A stretch of 64,000 nucleotides of DNA, from positions 1 through 64,000 of the forward strand of contig CACNEM010000001.1 in the NCBI GenBank assembly GCA_902619495.1. The letters are read 5' to 3'. Of this stretch, positions 28,322 through 38,415 are shown piece by piece. Each line of letters opens with the position of its first letter. Within the stretch, counting starts at the first letter, position 1. The DNA comes from an uncultured Pelagibacteraceae bacterium (GTDB lineage: Bacteria; Pseudomonadota; Alphaproteobacteria; Pelagibacterales; Pelagibacteraceae). The translations under genes and the position numbers were made by a program. The notes under the pieces were generated by a model. The model was given only the letters and a program-made list of their open reading frames with translations. It had not been told where the DNA came from and did no database searches.

Positions 28322-29113
28322 TTATTCACCCATATTTATTAATGTTCCACGATTTTTTGCACCGGCATATGACAAATAAAACAAAATTACACCAAATATG
28401 AAATATAAAATTGATATAACTACAGCTTTGCTGATTTGATAATAACTAATTATATCGTAAATTAATATATTTCTCATTTCTTCAAAAATATAAACTAGTG
28501 GCAATAATTTAGCAGCTAATTGTAACCAACCAGGTAGTACTTCGATTGGATAATATATACATCCTAATGGAGCAAGAAAAAATAAACTTGCCCAGGCTAT
28601 ATTTTCAAAAGAGGGGCCAAAACGAACCAATCCTGAAGTAACCATAAGTCCGAGTGTTACACCAAATAAATATAATGTTACCAGCAATAGGATCAATGGT
28701 AGGCCTATTTTAAATATAGATACACCAAACAAAGGTATTGCTAATAAAGCTGCAGGTATTAGGCCAATTAATGTTCTAAAAATTGCTGTAAAAGTTAGCG
28801 CAGCTATTATCTCACTTAATTTAATAGGAGCAATGAAAAGATTAGTGAAATTTCTACTCCAGATTTCCTCTAAAAACATCATATTATAACTGATGCTTGA
28901 TCTAAATAAAAAATCATAAAGGATTGCAGCGCTTAATATAACACCAACCGTATTTTCAAAATAAGAGGAGTTCATTGTAAAAAATTTCGAGATAAAACCC
29001 CAAAGAAAAATTTGGATAGTAGGCCAATATATTAGATCAAGAATTCTAGGAAAAGATCCTTTTATTAAATATATATGTCTTAAACTTAAAGCAAATATTT
29101 TAGCCCAACTCAT
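28322..29113 (-). CDS. ABC-2 type transporter permease
   Basis: The 263 residues contain about six hydrophobic segments with the ABC-2 architecture; the conserved LGCIYYPIEVLPGWLQLAAKLLPLVY block matches the ABC-2 signature region before the last helices. The start overlaps the ATPase stop by 14 bases, so the two form one exporter. Such pairs export polysaccharides, lipids or drugs; the following glycosyltransferase genes favour a glycan or glycolipid, but this ABC pair is not of the classical Wzm type and the substrate is open. Confidence 0.85.
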   Translation of the reverse strand: MSWAKIFALSLRHIYLIKGSFPRILDLIYWPTIQIFLWGFISKFFTMNSSYFENTVGVILSAAILYDFLFRSSISYNMMFLEEIWSRNFTNLFIAPIKLSEIIAALTFTAIFRTLIGLIPAALLAIPLFGVSIFKIGLPLILLLVTLYLFGVTLGLMVTSGLVRFGPSFENIAWASLFFLAPLGCIYYPIEVLPGWLQLAAKLLPLVYIFEEMRNILIYDIISYYQISKAVVISILYFIFGVILFYLSYAGAKNRGTLINMGE

Positions 29114-29834
29114 TTTTACTCCTCGCGATTTTCAAAAAAGTTTCTTCAAGGTTTTTTCTACCATGTTTTTGAATTAATTCATTGCATGTACCGCTATCAA
29201 CAATTTCACCATCTTTCATCATTATTATTTTATCGCAAAGTCTTTCAACTTCTTTCATATTATGTGAAGCTAGTAAAATAGTTAGTTCATTTTTTTTTTT
29301 ATAGTTTTCCAGATATTCTCTCACAAAATCTCCTACGTCTGGATCTAGACTAGCAGTAGGTTCATCTAAAAATAATAAATTTGGCTTATTAATTAGAGAT
29401 TTTGCTAAAGCCACTCTATTTTTTTGCCCAGAGGAAAGTTCACCTGTTTTTCTTTCTAAAAAATTACTTAAATTTAATTCATCCGTCATTTCATTTATTC
29501 TTGAGCTAATTTTCTTCACTCCATAAAGCCTAGCGTAAACTTCAAGATTTTGTTTTACAGTGAGTTTTTTTGGAAGCTCAATATATGGTGAAGCAAAGTT
29601 CATTTTACTTAATAATCTAATTCTATTTTTAGGGTCTAAATTTATTCCATCAATAAAAACTTTTCCTTCAGTAGGTGTTATTAAACCAAGCATCATACCG
29701 ATTGATGTAGTTTTCCCGCATCCATTAGGACCTAAAAGTCCTAAAGTTGAATTTTTTTCAATTTGAAAATTAATTCTTTTGACAGCAATTGTATTTCCAA
29801 ATTTTTTTGTTAAATTTTTAACTTCTAATTTCAT
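29100..29834 (-). CDS. ABC transporter ATP-binding protein
   Basis: Complete ABC ATPase of 244 residues: Walker A GPNGCGKT (35-42), signature LSSGQKNRV, Walker B LLFLDEPTASLDPD, and switch histidine in LLASHNMKEVE. It belongs to the DrrA/CcmA-like group that pairs with ABC-2 permeases. The ATG overlaps the tsaC stop by one base (TAATG), joining it to that gene's transcript. Substrate unknown. Confidence 0.93.
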   Translation of the reverse strand: MKLEVKNLTKKFGNTIAVKRINFQIEKNSTLGLLGPNGCGKTTSIGMMLGLITPTEGKVFIDGINLDPKNRIRLLSKMNFASPYIELPKKLTVKQNLEVYARLYGVKKISSRINEMTDELNLSNFLERKTGELSSGQKNRVALAKSLINKPNLLFLDEPTASLDPDVGDFVREYLENYKKKNELTILLASHNMKEVERLCDKIIMMKDGEIVDSGTCNELIQKHGRKNLEETFLKIARSKNELG

Positions 29835-30790
29835 TAATTATAAGCTGCTTTTTTGATTCGATCATTAATTGCTAAACCAGGGCCCCTTTTAGGAATTTTC
29901 TGGATTTGTATCTTTTTAAAACCCATTTTTTTTATTTTTCTAAATAGCATATATAAATTTGAAGCTGCTTCTTTAAGATTAGATTTTTTACTTAAACTAA
30001 AAAAATTTTTCCTATTTGTATATTTATTACCCAGATAAATAAATGCGCTATTTTTGACAGGTTTTTTTTGATTAATTAGCACCGGTATACCTGGGGAGTA
30101 ATGTTTTTTTTGAAGACCTGGTGAGTTTATTTTAGAAATTTTTAAATTTGTTTTTATTTTCTCTTTTAATATTTTTTGAATTTTTAAATGGCTAATTATT
30201 CCAGGCCTAAGAAGTTTAGGATCTCTAGTTAAGTCGATCACTGTAGACTCTATTCCAATTTTACTTTTACCTCCATCAATAATTATCTTTAATTTATCTT
30301 TAAATTCATCATATACGTCTGTAGCTTTCACTGGACTTACTTTTGAAGAAATATTTGCACTAGGCATTGCAAGAGGAAAATTTAATTTTTTTAATATTGA
30401 CCTTAAATTTTTATGTTTTGGAAATCTTACGGCAATAGTTTTTAAATTTGCCGATGCGTTTGAAACAATTTTTGAATTAATCTTCCTTTTCAAAATATAC
30501 GTAATCGGACCAGGACCAAATTTTTTATAAATTTTTTTAAAATTACTGTTTATTTCAATATCTTTCAGTGCTCTATTAAGGTCAAAATAATGAATAATTA
30601 GAGGATTATATTTTGGCCTCTTTTTTAATTTATAGATCTTATTAATTGACGATTTTGAGTAAGCATTACCTGCTAGACCATATACAGTTTCTGTTGGTAA
30701 ACCGATAATTTTATTTTTCTTCAATAATATAACAATTTTACCAAGTATTTTTTTGTTAAAAGGAAATATATTTAAATAGATATTTTTCAT
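29834..30790 (-). CDS. tsaC: Threonylcarbamoyl-AMP synthase (Sua5/TsaC)
   Basis: Makes threonylcarbamoyl-AMP from threonine, bicarbonate and ATP, first step of the t6A37 modification of ANN-decoding tRNAs. YrdC domain: GLPTETVYGLAGNA, KKRPKYNPLIIH, GPGPITYILKR, VRFPKH, AMPSANISSKVSPVKATDV, and STVIDLTRDPKLLRPG. A C-terminal Sua5 domain follows (from about residue 210), so it is the long Sua5 type. An ATG seven codons upstream (30811) would abut the divergent xseB start; the ATG at 30790 is preferred because conserved sequence starts there. Heads the run tsaC-ABC exporter-oxygenase-glycosyltransferases. Confidence 0.92.
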   Translation of the reverse strand: MKNIYLNIFPFNKKILGKIVILLKKNKIIGLPTETVYGLAGNAYSKSSINKIYKLKKRPKYNPLIIHYFDLNRALKDIEINSNFKKIYKKFGPGPITYILKRKINSKIVSNASANLKTIAVRFPKHKNLRSILKKLNFPLAMPSANISSKVSPVKATDVYDEFKDKLKIIIDGGKSKIGIESTVIDLTRDPKLLRPGIISHLKIQKILKEKIKTNLKISKINSPGLQKKHYSPGIPVLINQKKPVKNSAFIYLGNKYTNRKNFFSLSKKSNLKEAASNLYMLFRKIKKMGFKKIQIQKIPKRGPGLAINDRIKKAAYN

Positions 30791-30811
30791 AATGTTATTA
30801 TTATTTATCAA

Positions 30812-31036
30812 ATGAAAAATGAAAATATTCCAGCAGAAATTAAAAGTAAATCATTAAAAGAGGCAAAGGATGAAATAAATAAGATTTTAACTAAGTTAGA
30901 GAGCAAGGATTCAGATTTAGATGCATCATTTAAAGATTATAGGAGATTAATTCAATTAAATAAATATGTAGATGGACTTTTTAAAAAAAAATTTAAAGAT
31001 CTATCTTTTACTAAAAATTTAAAAGAAAATGATTAA
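30812..31036 (+). CDS. xseB: Exodeoxyribonuclease VII small subunit
   Basis: The 74-residue protein has the XseB helical pattern: SLKEAKDEINKILTKLESKDSDLDASFKDYRRLIQL, equal to the family's LExIVxxLExGxLxLExSLxxYExG. Large subunit XseA is not in the window. Overlaps ispA by eight bases, the conserved xseB-ispA-dxs arrangement. The ATG is 21 bases from the preferred tsaC start, so the two divergent promoters must overlap coding sequence. Confidence 0.88.
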   Translation: MKNENIPAEIKSKSLKEAKDEINKILTKLESKDSDLDASFKDYRRLIQLNKYVDGLFKKKFKDLSFTKNLKEND

Positions 31037-31901
31037 AAAAAAATTAATCTATAATGCAAAAAAGGTTGATCGGTTTTTAATTAACTACCTAAAAAAACAA
31101 AAAAAATCTCTCCTGTCTAGTCCAATGAAATATGGAGTAATTTCAGGAGGTAAGAAAATTAGATCAACAATCATCTTCGATACAGGAAAACTTTTTAAGA
31201 TTAAAGAAAAAAAATTAATAAGCGTTTGCGCTGCAGTAGAATGTATTCACTCATACTCATTAATTCACGATGATCTTCCTTGTATGGATAATGACTCAAT
31301 GAGAAGAGGAAAAGCTTCAACACATAAAAAATTTGGAGAAGCCACTGCAGTATTGGCTGGAAATTCTTTACTTACTTTAGCTTTTGAAATCATTTCGGGT
31401 AAAAATTTCCTATCTTTAAGCCAAAAAAATGAAATTATTAATTTATTATCTCATTGTGCAGGCCATACAGGTATTGCAGGGGGTCAAGAAATGGATTTAC
31501 AATTTGAAAATAAAAAAAAAAATTTAAATCAAATATTAAATATGCAAGTTAAAAAAACAGGAAAATTATTTAATTTCTGTATTCAATCAACAGGCATAAT
31601 AGCTAATAAAGATAAAAGGACAAAAATATTTTTAGGAAAACTTGGCGAAGAAATAGGATTATTGTTTCAATTGGCCGATGATTTTTTAGATATTAAAGGT
31701 TCTAAGAATTTAGTTGGTAAACCAACAAAAAAAGATAAAAAAAAAGGAAAATCCACTTTAATTAATTTGATGGGTTATAAAAAAGCTTATATGTACGCAG
31801 ACAAATTAAAGAAAAAAATATTAATAAAGTTAAAAAAACATGGAAAAAATGCTAAAGACTTAATTGACACTATAGAATTTATATTAGAAAGAAAATTTTG
31901 A
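31029..31901 (+). CDS. ispA: Polyprenyl diphosphate synthase IspA (farnesyl/geranylgeranyl type)
   Basis: Chain elongation of IPP/DMAPP. First aspartate-rich motif [15 protein letters not shown] near the N terminus, GGQEMDL, and the second aspartate motif QLADDFLDI are all present. 290 residues fits FPP synthase of bacterial type (two residues between the DD and D in the first motif). Product length cannot be told for certain. Overlaps xseB by 8 and dxs by 4 bases. Confidence 0.93.
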   Translation: MIKKKLIYNAKKVDRFLINYLKKQKKSLLSSPMKYGVISGGKKIRSTIIFDTGKLFKIKEKKLISVCAAVECIHSYSLIHDDLPCMDNDSMRRGKASTHKKFGEATAVLAGNSLLTLAFEIISGKNFLSLSQKNEIINLLSHCAGHTGIAGGQEMDLQFENKKKNLNQILNMQVKKTGKLFNFCIQSTGIIANKDKRTKIFLGKLGEEIGLLFQLADDFLDIKGSKNLVGKPTKKDKKKGKSTLINLMGYKKAYMYADKLKKKILIKLKKHGKNAKDLIDTIEFILERKF

Positions 31902-33814
31902 TGACAACAAAAATTAAACAAATCAATTTTCCCTCAGATTTGAAAAAATTTAAAAAAGAGGATTTAAAACAGATTTCCGACGAGTTAAGAGAAGAGTTAA
32001 TAGATGTAGTTTCTGAAACTGGTGGACACCTTGGTGCTGGTTTAGGTGTGGTAGAACTTACAGTAGCATTACATTATGTTTTTGAAACTCCAAAAGATAG
32101 ATTAGTTTGGGATGTCAGCCATCAATGTTATCCCCATAAATTGATTACTGGAAGAAGAGACCGTATCAAAACTTTAAGAAAAGGTGGTGGTTTATCAGGT
32201 TTTACAAAAAGAACTGAGAGCGAATATGATCCGTTTGGTGCAGCTCATAGCTCAACATCAATTTCATCAACATTAGGAATGGCAGTCGCAAAAAAATTAT
32301 CAAATAACAAAAATAATGTAATCGCAGTAATAGGTGACGGAGCAATGAGCGCAGGAATGGCTTATGAGGCAATGAACAATGCTGGAGCATTAAAATCAAA
32401 TTTGATAGTTATTTTAAACGATAATGATATGTCAATTGCAAGACCTGTAGGTGCTATGAGTAATTATTTAGCAAAACTTCTCTCTGGAAAATTATATTTT
32501 AGTTTAAGAGAGACATTTAAAATGATTATTTCATCCTTTTCAAAGCGTTTTAGTCAAAAAGCTGGAAAAGCTGAGGATTTATTAAGAAATATTGTAACAG
32601 GCGGAACTTTATTTAGTGAACTTGGATTTTACTATGTTGGACCGGTAGATGGACATGATGTTGAAAATTTAGTGCAAATATTTGAAAATGTTAAAAATTC
32701 TAGCCATCAAGGCCCAGTCTTAATACATGTAAGAACTCAAAAAGGTAAGGGTTATAAACCAGCCGAGGAGTCCGGTGATAAATATCACGGTGTATCAAAA
32801 TTTAATGTGTCTACTGGAGAACAAAAAAAGTCTAAATCAAATATTCCATCCTACACAAATGTATTTGCTGAAACATTAATAAAGCATGCTGAACAAGATA
32901 CAAAAATAATAGGGATAACTGGTGCAATGCCATCAGGTACTGGTCTTAATTTATTTGAGAAAAAATTTCCTGAAAGGACATTCGATGTTGGTATAGCCGA
33001 ACAGCATGCTGTAACATTTGCAGCAGGATTGGCAACAGAGGGATATAAACCATATGCAGCAATTTATTCTACTTTTTTACAAAGAGCTTATGATCAAGTA
33101 GTTCATGATGTTGCCCTACAATCACTCCCAGTAAGGTTTGCCATAGACAGAGCAGGATTGGTAGGAGCTGATGGACCAACACATGCAGGTTCATTTGATA
33201 TTACTTATTTATCAACTCTGCCAAACTTTATAGTAATGGCTGCAAGTGATGAAGCGGAGTTAGTAAAAATGATTAACACATCAGTTAATATTAACAACCA
33301 ACCTTCAGCATTTAGATACCCTCGTGGAAATGGAGTTGGAGTGAAGTTGCCATCTATCAAGGAAATTTTAGAAATTGGAAAAGCTAGAATTGTAAAAGAG
33401 GGAAAAAAAGTAGCAATTTTAAACTTTGGTACTAGACTTGAAGAATGTAAAAAAGCATCAGAAAAATTATCTGCAAAAGGAATTAATTGTACAATTATTG
33501 ATGCTAGATTTGCTAAACCCTTAGATGAAAAGCTAATTATGGAGGTTGCTACTAATCATGAGGTATTGATTTCAATCGAAGAGGGCTCAATTGGTGGTTT
33601 TGGCTCTCATGTAATGCAATTGCTTTCAGATCGTGGAGTATTTGATACTGGTCTTAAATTTCGATCAATGATTTTACCAGATTTATTTATCGATCAAAAT
33701 ACTCCTGAAAAAATGTATGAGACTGCTAATCTTGACAGTTTATCTATAGTCAATAAAGTTGAAGAAACATTAAACTCAAATATAATTTTAGCTAAAAATA
33801 AGATTTCAAATTAA
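31898..33814 (+). CDS. dxs: 1-deoxy-D-xylulose-5-phosphate synthase
   Basis: TPP enzyme making DXP from pyruvate and glyceraldehyde-3-phosphate, entry to the MEP pathway. Motifs: [53 protein letters not shown] with [15 protein letters not shown], and the transketolase-like [15 protein letters not shown]. 638 residues is normal. The ATG at 31898 overlaps the ispA stop. Supplies precursors for quinones and for retinal, the proteorhodopsin chromophore, though carotenoid genes are outside the window. Its stop shares TTAA with aroC. Confidence 0.97.
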   Translation: MMTTKIKQINFPSDLKKFKKEDLKQISDELREELIDVVSETGGHLGAGLGVVELTVALHYVFETPKDRLVWDVSHQCYPHKLITGRRDRIKTLRKGGGLSGFTKRTESEYDPFGAAHSSTSISSTLGMAVAKKLSNNKNNVIAVIGDGAMSAGMAYEAMNNAGALKSNLIVILNDNDMSIARPVGAMSNYLAKLLSGKLYFSLRETFKMIISSFSKRFSQKAGKAEDLLRNIVTGGTLFSELGFYYVGPVDGHDVENLVQIFENVKNSSHQGPVLIHVRTQKGKGYKPAEESGDKYHGVSKFNVSTGEQKKSKSNIPSYTNVFAETLIKHAEQDTKIIGITGAMPSGTGLNLFEKKFPERTFDVGIAEQHAVTFAAGLATEGYKPYAAIYSTFLQRAYDQVVHDVALQSLPVRFAIDRAGLVGADGPTHAGSFDITYLSTLPNFIVMAASDEAELVKMINTSVNINNQPSAFRYPRGNGVGVKLPSIKEILEIGKARIVKEGKKVAILNFGTRLEECKKASEKLSAKGINCTIIDARFAKPLDEKLIMEVATNHEVLISIEEGSIGGFGSHVMQLLSDRGVFDTGLKFRSMILPDLFIDQNTPEKMYETANLDSLSIVNKVEETLNSNIILAKNKISN

Positions 33815-34893
33815 CCGCATTGTGCTTTATGCATAAGAAGGTGATCAAGTAAAACACAGTTGATCATTGCCTCTCCGATTGGAACCGCCCTTATACCAAC
33901 GCAAGGGTCGTGTCTTCCCTTAACAGAAATTTTTGTATTTTTACCTTTTTTATCTATTGTATTTCTTTTTGTAAGTATAGACGATGTCGGTTTCACTGCA
34001 AATGATGCTACTATATCCTGGCCTGAGGAAATACCGCCTAAAATTCCCCCAGCTTGATTAGATTTAAATTTAATTCTTCCACTCCCTTTATGCATTTCAT
34101 CTGAGTTTTCTTCTCCACTTAAAAAAGCAGCATTCATCCCTGCTCCAATGTTAACTCCTTTTACTGCATTAATACTCATTAGTGCAGCAGCAATATCAGT
34201 ATCCAATTTTGAATAAATAGGAGCACCTAAACCAATTGGAATCCCTGTTGCTCTCAATTCAATAATTGCTCCGCAAGATGAACCTGCTTTTCTGACAGCT
34301 AGAAGATATTTTTCCCAGAGTTTTACAGATTTTTTATCAGGACAAAAAAAAGGATTTTTTCTAATCTCGCTATCTTTCCAGTTTGATTTATCACAAGACA
34401 TTAAGCCTAGTTGAGTCACTGCCCCTATAACATTGAATTTGGTACCTAACATTTTTTTTAATACAATACGTGCTATTGCACCTGCTGCCACTCTACTAGC
34501 TGTTTCTCTTGCTGACTGCCTTCCGCCACCTCGATAATCTCTAATGCCGTATTTTTTCAAATAAGTATAATCAGCATGTCCTGGTCTAAATTTATTTTTA
34601 ATAGTTTCATAATCTCTTGATCTTTTGTCTTCATTGTAAATAATAATAGATATTGGCGTCCCTGTTGTTTTGCCTTCAAACACACCAGATAAAATTATTA
34701 CTTTATCTGCCTCTTTTCTTTGAGTTGTAAACTTTGACTGGCCAGGTCTTCTTCTATCCATATCTATTTGTATATCACTCTCTGAAAGCGGTATATTAGG
34801 CGGACATCCATCAATTACGCAACCAATTGCAGGTCCATGTGACTCTCCCCACGTAGTAAACCTAAAAATTTTTCCAAAAGTATTAAAAGACAT
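33811..34893 (-). CDS. aroC: Chorismate synthase
   Basis: Last step of the shikimate pathway, needing reduced FMN. Signatures [39 protein letters not shown] and [36 protein letters not shown] (spread over several motifs) are visible. 360 residues is standard. Single gene convergent with dxs; both stops use the same TTAA. Confidence 0.97.
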   Translation of the reverse strand: MSFNTFGKIFRFTTWGESHGPAIGCVIDGCPPNIPLSESDIQIDMDRRRPGQSKFTTQRKEADKVIILSGVFEGKTTGTPISIIIYNEDKRSRDYETIKNKFRPGHADYTYLKKYGIRDYRGGGRQSARETASRVAAGAIARIVLKKMLGTKFNVIGAVTQLGLMSCDKSNWKDSEIRKNPFFCPDKKSVKLWEKYLLAVRKAGSSCGAIIELRATGIPIGLGAPIYSKLDTDIAAALMSINAVKGVNIGAGMNAAFLSGEENSDEMHKGSGRIKFKSNQAGGILGGISSGQDIVASFAVKPTSSILTKRNTIDKKGKNTKISVKGRHDPCVGIRAVPIGEAMINCVLLDHLLMHKAQCG

Positions 34894-34927
34894 AGATATT
34901 TAATGTATAGATTATTTTAAAGAAATT

Positions 34928-35560
34928 ATGAATCAAAAAAATGGCAAAAATTCACTGGGCATAGATATTTGCTTCGAAGATTTAGACAATCCTATAGAAT
35001 TGTTCAAAAAATGGTTTTCTAAAGCAAAGGAAAGTGAAATTAATGACCCAAATGCTGTTGCAGTGGCAACTTCTAATAAAAAAAACCAGCCAAATGTAAG
35101 GATGGTTTTGCTTAAAGGATTAAGCGATAAAGGTTTTGTCTTTTATACAAATTTTAATAGTAAAAAAGGCAATGAACTTAAAGAAAACCAAAAAGCTTCA
35201 ATGTGTTTTCATTGGAAAAGTTTAAGACGCCAGGTTAGAGCTATTGGTAGAGTTGAAGAGGTTTCATCCAAAGAAGCAGATGATTATTTTAATTCAAGAC
35301 CATATAAAAATAGGATTGGCGCATGGGCATCGTCACAATCAAAAATACTAGACAAACGAGAAACATTTTTGAAGAAAATTAAAGAATTTGAAAAAAAATA
35401 TCCTGATGAAAAAAATGTTCCGAGACCTCCCCATTGGTCTGGTTGGAGATTATTACCAGACGAAATTGAGTTTTGGTTAGATGGTGAAGGTAGAATTCAT
35501 GAGAGATTAAACTATAGAAAAAATAATAGTAAATGGGAAAAAGAACTTCTTTACCCTTAA
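34928..35560 (+). CDS. pdxH: Pyridoxamine/pyridoxine 5'-phosphate oxidase
   Basis: FMN enzyme producing pyridoxal phosphate. PNVRMVLLKGLSDKGFVFYTNFNS, RQVRAIGRVEEV, SRPYKNRIGAWASSQS, the PPHWSGWRLLPDEIEFW block and the C-terminal RIHERLNY are diagnostic. At 210 residues it is complete. Convergent with ispB, sharing TTAA as both stops. SAR11 genomes lack several vitamin pathways, so this may work in B6 salvage. Confidence 0.96.
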   Translation: MNQKNGKNSLGIDICFEDLDNPIELFKKWFSKAKESEINDPNAVAVATSNKKNQPNVRMVLLKGLSDKGFVFYTNFNSKKGNELKENQKASMCFHWKSLRRQVRAIGRVEEVSSKEADDYFNSRPYKNRIGAWASSQSKILDKRETFLKKIKEFEKKYPDEKNVPRPPHWSGWRLLPDEIEFWLDGEGRIHERLNYRKNNSKWEKELLYP

Positions 35561-36570
35561 AAAGATCTGTTTAGACTGAAGCTAGTTAAATTTTGTAAAA
35601 TTCTTTTATCTTCTGTATCTGGAAAAATAGCCAATGAATCAAATGAAACATTTACAAAATATTCTGCTTTCTTAAAAGTTGCTTCAACAGCTTTATATTT
35701 ATAAATTAATGCAAGTGTTTCACTAAAATCTTCCTCAGTTCTATTTTCTTTTTTCATGATTTCGTTTAAAAAATTTTTTTCTTCTTCATTTCCTTTTTGA
35801 AAAATTGTAATTAGAGGCAGAGTTACTTTACCTTCAAAAAAATCTTTACCAACCTCTTTTCCGAAAAGTTTCTCCTTTGCATAATAATCAAGAGCATCAT
35901 CAGCAATTTGAAATGCTAAGCCTAAATTTCTTCCATAAGACTCTAAAGCTTTTTTTTCTTTCTCATTACTACCAGACAAACAAGCTCCTGTTTTAGTTGC
36001 AGCTGAGAAAAGAGATGCAGTTTTCAAGTTTATAATATCTATATATGTCTCTTCTAGTAAATCAGCTTCTCCTTTGTGCTGAAGTTGCAATACCTCCCCT
36101 TGAGCAATCTTTGCTGATGTAGATGATAATAATTTCAAAATTTCTAAATCACCGTCTTCAACCATCATTTCAAAACATCTACTTAATAAATAATCACCAA
36201 CTAAAATTGATGATTGATTACCCCAAATAGAATTTGTTGTTTTTTCTCCTCTTCTTAATTCACTTTCGTCTATAACATCATCATGTAATAAAGTTGCTGA
36301 GTGTATAAGTTCAACACAAGCTGCCAAATTTATATCTCTTTTATTTCCTTTATAACCAGTAAGCTTTGCAGACTCTAAAGTTAATAAAGCCCTCAATCTT
36401 TTTCCACCTGAGCTTAAATGGTGATCGCTCATTTTTTTAATTAGACTTACTTCACTTTTTAACTTCTGTTGAATAAGAGTTTCTACATTACTTAGTTTAC
36501 TGCTCAGAAGGTTTTTTAGTTCTAAGTAAGCAGAATTTGCTGATTTTTTAAGTGGTACAACTGATCCCAT
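35557..36570 (-). CDS. ispB: Long-chain polyprenyl diphosphate synthase (IspB, quinone side chain)
   Basis: Trans-prenyl synthase making the side chain of ubiquinone. First aspartate motif LLHDDVIDES, second QIADDALDY; GGKRLRALLTLESAKL near the N terminus. An in-frame ATG at 36642 would add 24 residues (MNYRCVTTLRFK...) unlike the family; the ATG at 36570 giving MGSVVPLKKS matches the alphaproteobacterial octaprenyl synthase N terminus and yields 337 residues. Octaprenyl versus decaprenyl product is not decidable by eye. Confidence 0.92.
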   Translation of the reverse strand: MGSVVPLKKSANSAYLELKNLLSSKLSNVETLIQQKLKSEVSLIKKMSDHHLSSGGKRLRALLTLESAKLTGYKGNKRDINLAACVELIHSATLLHDDVIDESELRRGEKTTNSIWGNQSSILVGDYLLSRCFEMMVEDGDLEILKLLSSTSAKIAQGEVLQLQHKGEADLLEETYIDIINLKTASLFSAATKTGACLSGSNEKEKKALESYGRNLGLAFQIADDALDYYAKEKLFGKEVGKDFFEGKVTLPLITIFQKGNEEEKNFLNEIMKKENRTEEDFSETLALIYKYKAVEATFKKAEYFVNVSFDSLAIFPDTEDKRILQNLTSFSLNRSF

Positions 36571-36714
36571 ATGTAATTTATATGTGTTTTTATATAATAA
36601 TAAAATTTTAAATCGTAACGTGGTGACGCACCTATAATTCAACTATAAGTAGCGCAATTATTAATTAAAATTTTAATTATTACTGCTATAAGAATAATAG
36701 ACCACCGTAAAAAT

Positions 36715-37527
36715 ATGTTTTCATTTTTTAAAAAAAAAAAAATTGTACCACACGTTAGGCTTACCGGAATAATCGGTTCAGCTGGTAAATTTAAACAAGG
36801 TATGGAATTAGCTAATCAAAGAGATATTTTGAAAAAAGCTTTTTCAGTTAAAAAAATCACTCATGTAGCTATATCAATTAACTCTCCAGGCGGATCACCA
36901 GTTCAATCACATTTAATTTATAGTTATATAAGGCAATTAGCTGAAAAAAATAAAGTAAAGGTAATTATATTTGCAGAGGATGTAGCAGCATCTGGCGGAT
37001 ATTTTATTGCATGTGCTGGAGACGAAATTTATGCAAACTCTAGCTCAATTATTGGTTCAATAGGAGTAATTTCAGCTTCATTCGGCTTCAAAGATTTAAT
37101 TCAAAAAATTGGAGTCGAAAGGAGAGTTTATACTGCGGGAAAAAATAAAAGTACTTTGGATCCTTTTAAAGAGGAGAAAGAAGAAGATATAAAAAGATTA
37201 AAAACTATTCAATTAGAGCTACACGAAGATTTTATAAAAATTGTAGAGAAAAGTAGAGGAACAAAACTAAAAGATCCTGAAAAAAATAATATTTTCACAG
37301 GAGAGTTTTGGACTGGTAAAACGTCTCTAAAATTGGGGCTAATAGATGGAATTGGTAATGCTGATCAAGTTTTAAAAGAAAAATTTGGAGATAAAGTAAT
37401 AATCAAAACTTTTGAAAAACCAAAAGGATTTATCGCACGAAAACTATCCTCCTCTTTTCATGATCCTGTTGAAAAACTTGCAAATATAATCGAGGAAAAA
37501 TCGATATGGCAAAGATTTGGTTTATAA
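36715..37527 (+). CDS. S49-family signal peptide peptidase-like protein
   Basis: Serine protease of the SppA/SohB group. INSPGGSPVQSHLIY and VIIFAEDVAASGGYFIACAGDEIYA hold the oxyanion region and the catalytic serine (the S of AASGGY); SSIIGSIGVI follows, and the likely lysine is in the AGKNKSTLDPF stretch. At 270 residues it is the short form. No obvious N-terminal membrane segment, unlike E. coli SppA, so it may be peripheral or cytosolic. glyQ begins one base after its stop. Confidence 0.87.
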   Translation: MFSFFKKKKIVPHVRLTGIIGSAGKFKQGMELANQRDILKKAFSVKKITHVAISINSPGGSPVQSHLIYSYIRQLAEKNKVKVIIFAEDVAASGGYFIACAGDEIYANSSSIIGSIGVISASFGFKDLIQKIGVERRVYTAGKNKSTLDPFKEEKEEDIKRLKTIQLELHEDFIKIVEKSRGTKLKDPEKNNIFTGEFWTGKTSLKLGLIDGIGNADQVLKEKFGDKVIIKTFEKPKGFIARKLSSSFHDPVEKLANIIEEKSIWQRFGL

Positions 37528-38412
37528 ATGCCGGCTAAAAAAAAAGTCAAAAAAAAATCTAAAATTTTCTCATTTCAAGATCTCATAATGAGTCTTCAAA
37601 AGTTTTGGGGAAGAAATGGATGTGTAATTTTACAACCTTACGATTTAGAGGTTGGAGCTGGAACTTTTCACCCTGCAACAACATTAAGATCTTTGGGCCC
37701 TCAACCATGGAGAGCTGCTTATGTACAACCGTCAAGAAGACCAACAGACGGAAGGTATGGTGAAAATCCTAACCGCTTGCAACATTATTATCAGTATCAG
37801 GTAATAATAAAACCATCTCCTAAAAACATTAAGCAAACATATTTAAGAAGTTTGGCTGCAATAGGAATAGAGGTTAAAAATCACGACATCCGTTTCGTTG
37901 AGGATGATTGGGAAAGTCCAACGCTCGGTGCATCTGGATTAGGATGGGAAGTTTGGTGCGATGGCATGGAAATTACTCAGTTTACTTACTTTCAACAAAT
38001 GACAGGACTTGAATGTAAGCCTGTTCCAGTTGAAATAACCTATGGTTTGGAAAGATTATGTATGTTTGTTCAGGGTAAGAATAATGTATTTGAACTTGAC
38101 TGGAATAGTGAAGGAGTTAAATACAAAGAAGTTTTTCTTCAAGCTGAAAAAGAATTTTCAGCTTATAATTTTGAATTTGCTAATACGGAAAGCCTTTTGA
38201 AAAATTTTGAAAACACCGAAACTGAATGTAAATCTTTACTCGAAAAAAAGCTTTCTCTACCAGCTTATGATCAATGTTTAAAAGCAAGTCACATTTTCAA
38301 TTTATTAGACGCTCGTGGTGTTATCGGTGTTGCGGAAAGAACTGGTTATATAACTAGAATCAGAGAACTTGCAAAAGGTTGCGGAGCACTTTGGCTAAGT
38401 TCACAAAGTTAA
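37528..38412 (+). CDS. glyQ: Glycyl-tRNA synthetase alpha subunit
   Basis: Catalytic subunit of the tetrameric (alpha2beta2) bacterial Gly[58 protein letters not shown], and [20 protein letters not shown] stretches are diagnostic. 294 residues is normal. The ATG directly follows the S49 peptidase stop with no spacer; glyS follows after 3 bases. Confidence 0.98.
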   Translation: MPAKKKVKKKSKIFSFQDLIMSLQKFWGRNGCVILQPYDLEVGAGTFHPATTLRSLGPQPWRAAYVQPSRRPTDGRYGENPNRLQHYYQYQVIIKPSPKNIKQTYLRSLAAIGIEVKNHDIRFVEDDWESPTLGASGLGWEVWCDGMEITQFTYFQQMTGLECKPVPVEITYGLERLCMFVQGKNNVFELDWNSEGVKYKEVFLQAEKEFSAYNFEFANTESLLKNFENTETECKSLLEKKLSLPAYDQCLKASHIFNLLDARGVIGVAERTGYITRIRELAKGCGALWLSSQS

Positions 38413-38415
38413 ATT

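Noticed and set aside
23892-30790. Attachment-site duplicate of the tRNA-Arg 3' end, integrase or transposase
   Set aside because: I looked for a second copy of the T-arm/acceptor sequence and for recombinase motifs in the patch and saw none, so no mobile element is claimed.
36650-36690. AT-rich dyad (TAATTAAAATTTTAATTA) before the S49 peptidase gene
   Set aside because: All A/T symmetry arises easily at this base composition; no T tract or GC stem to support a terminator or operator.
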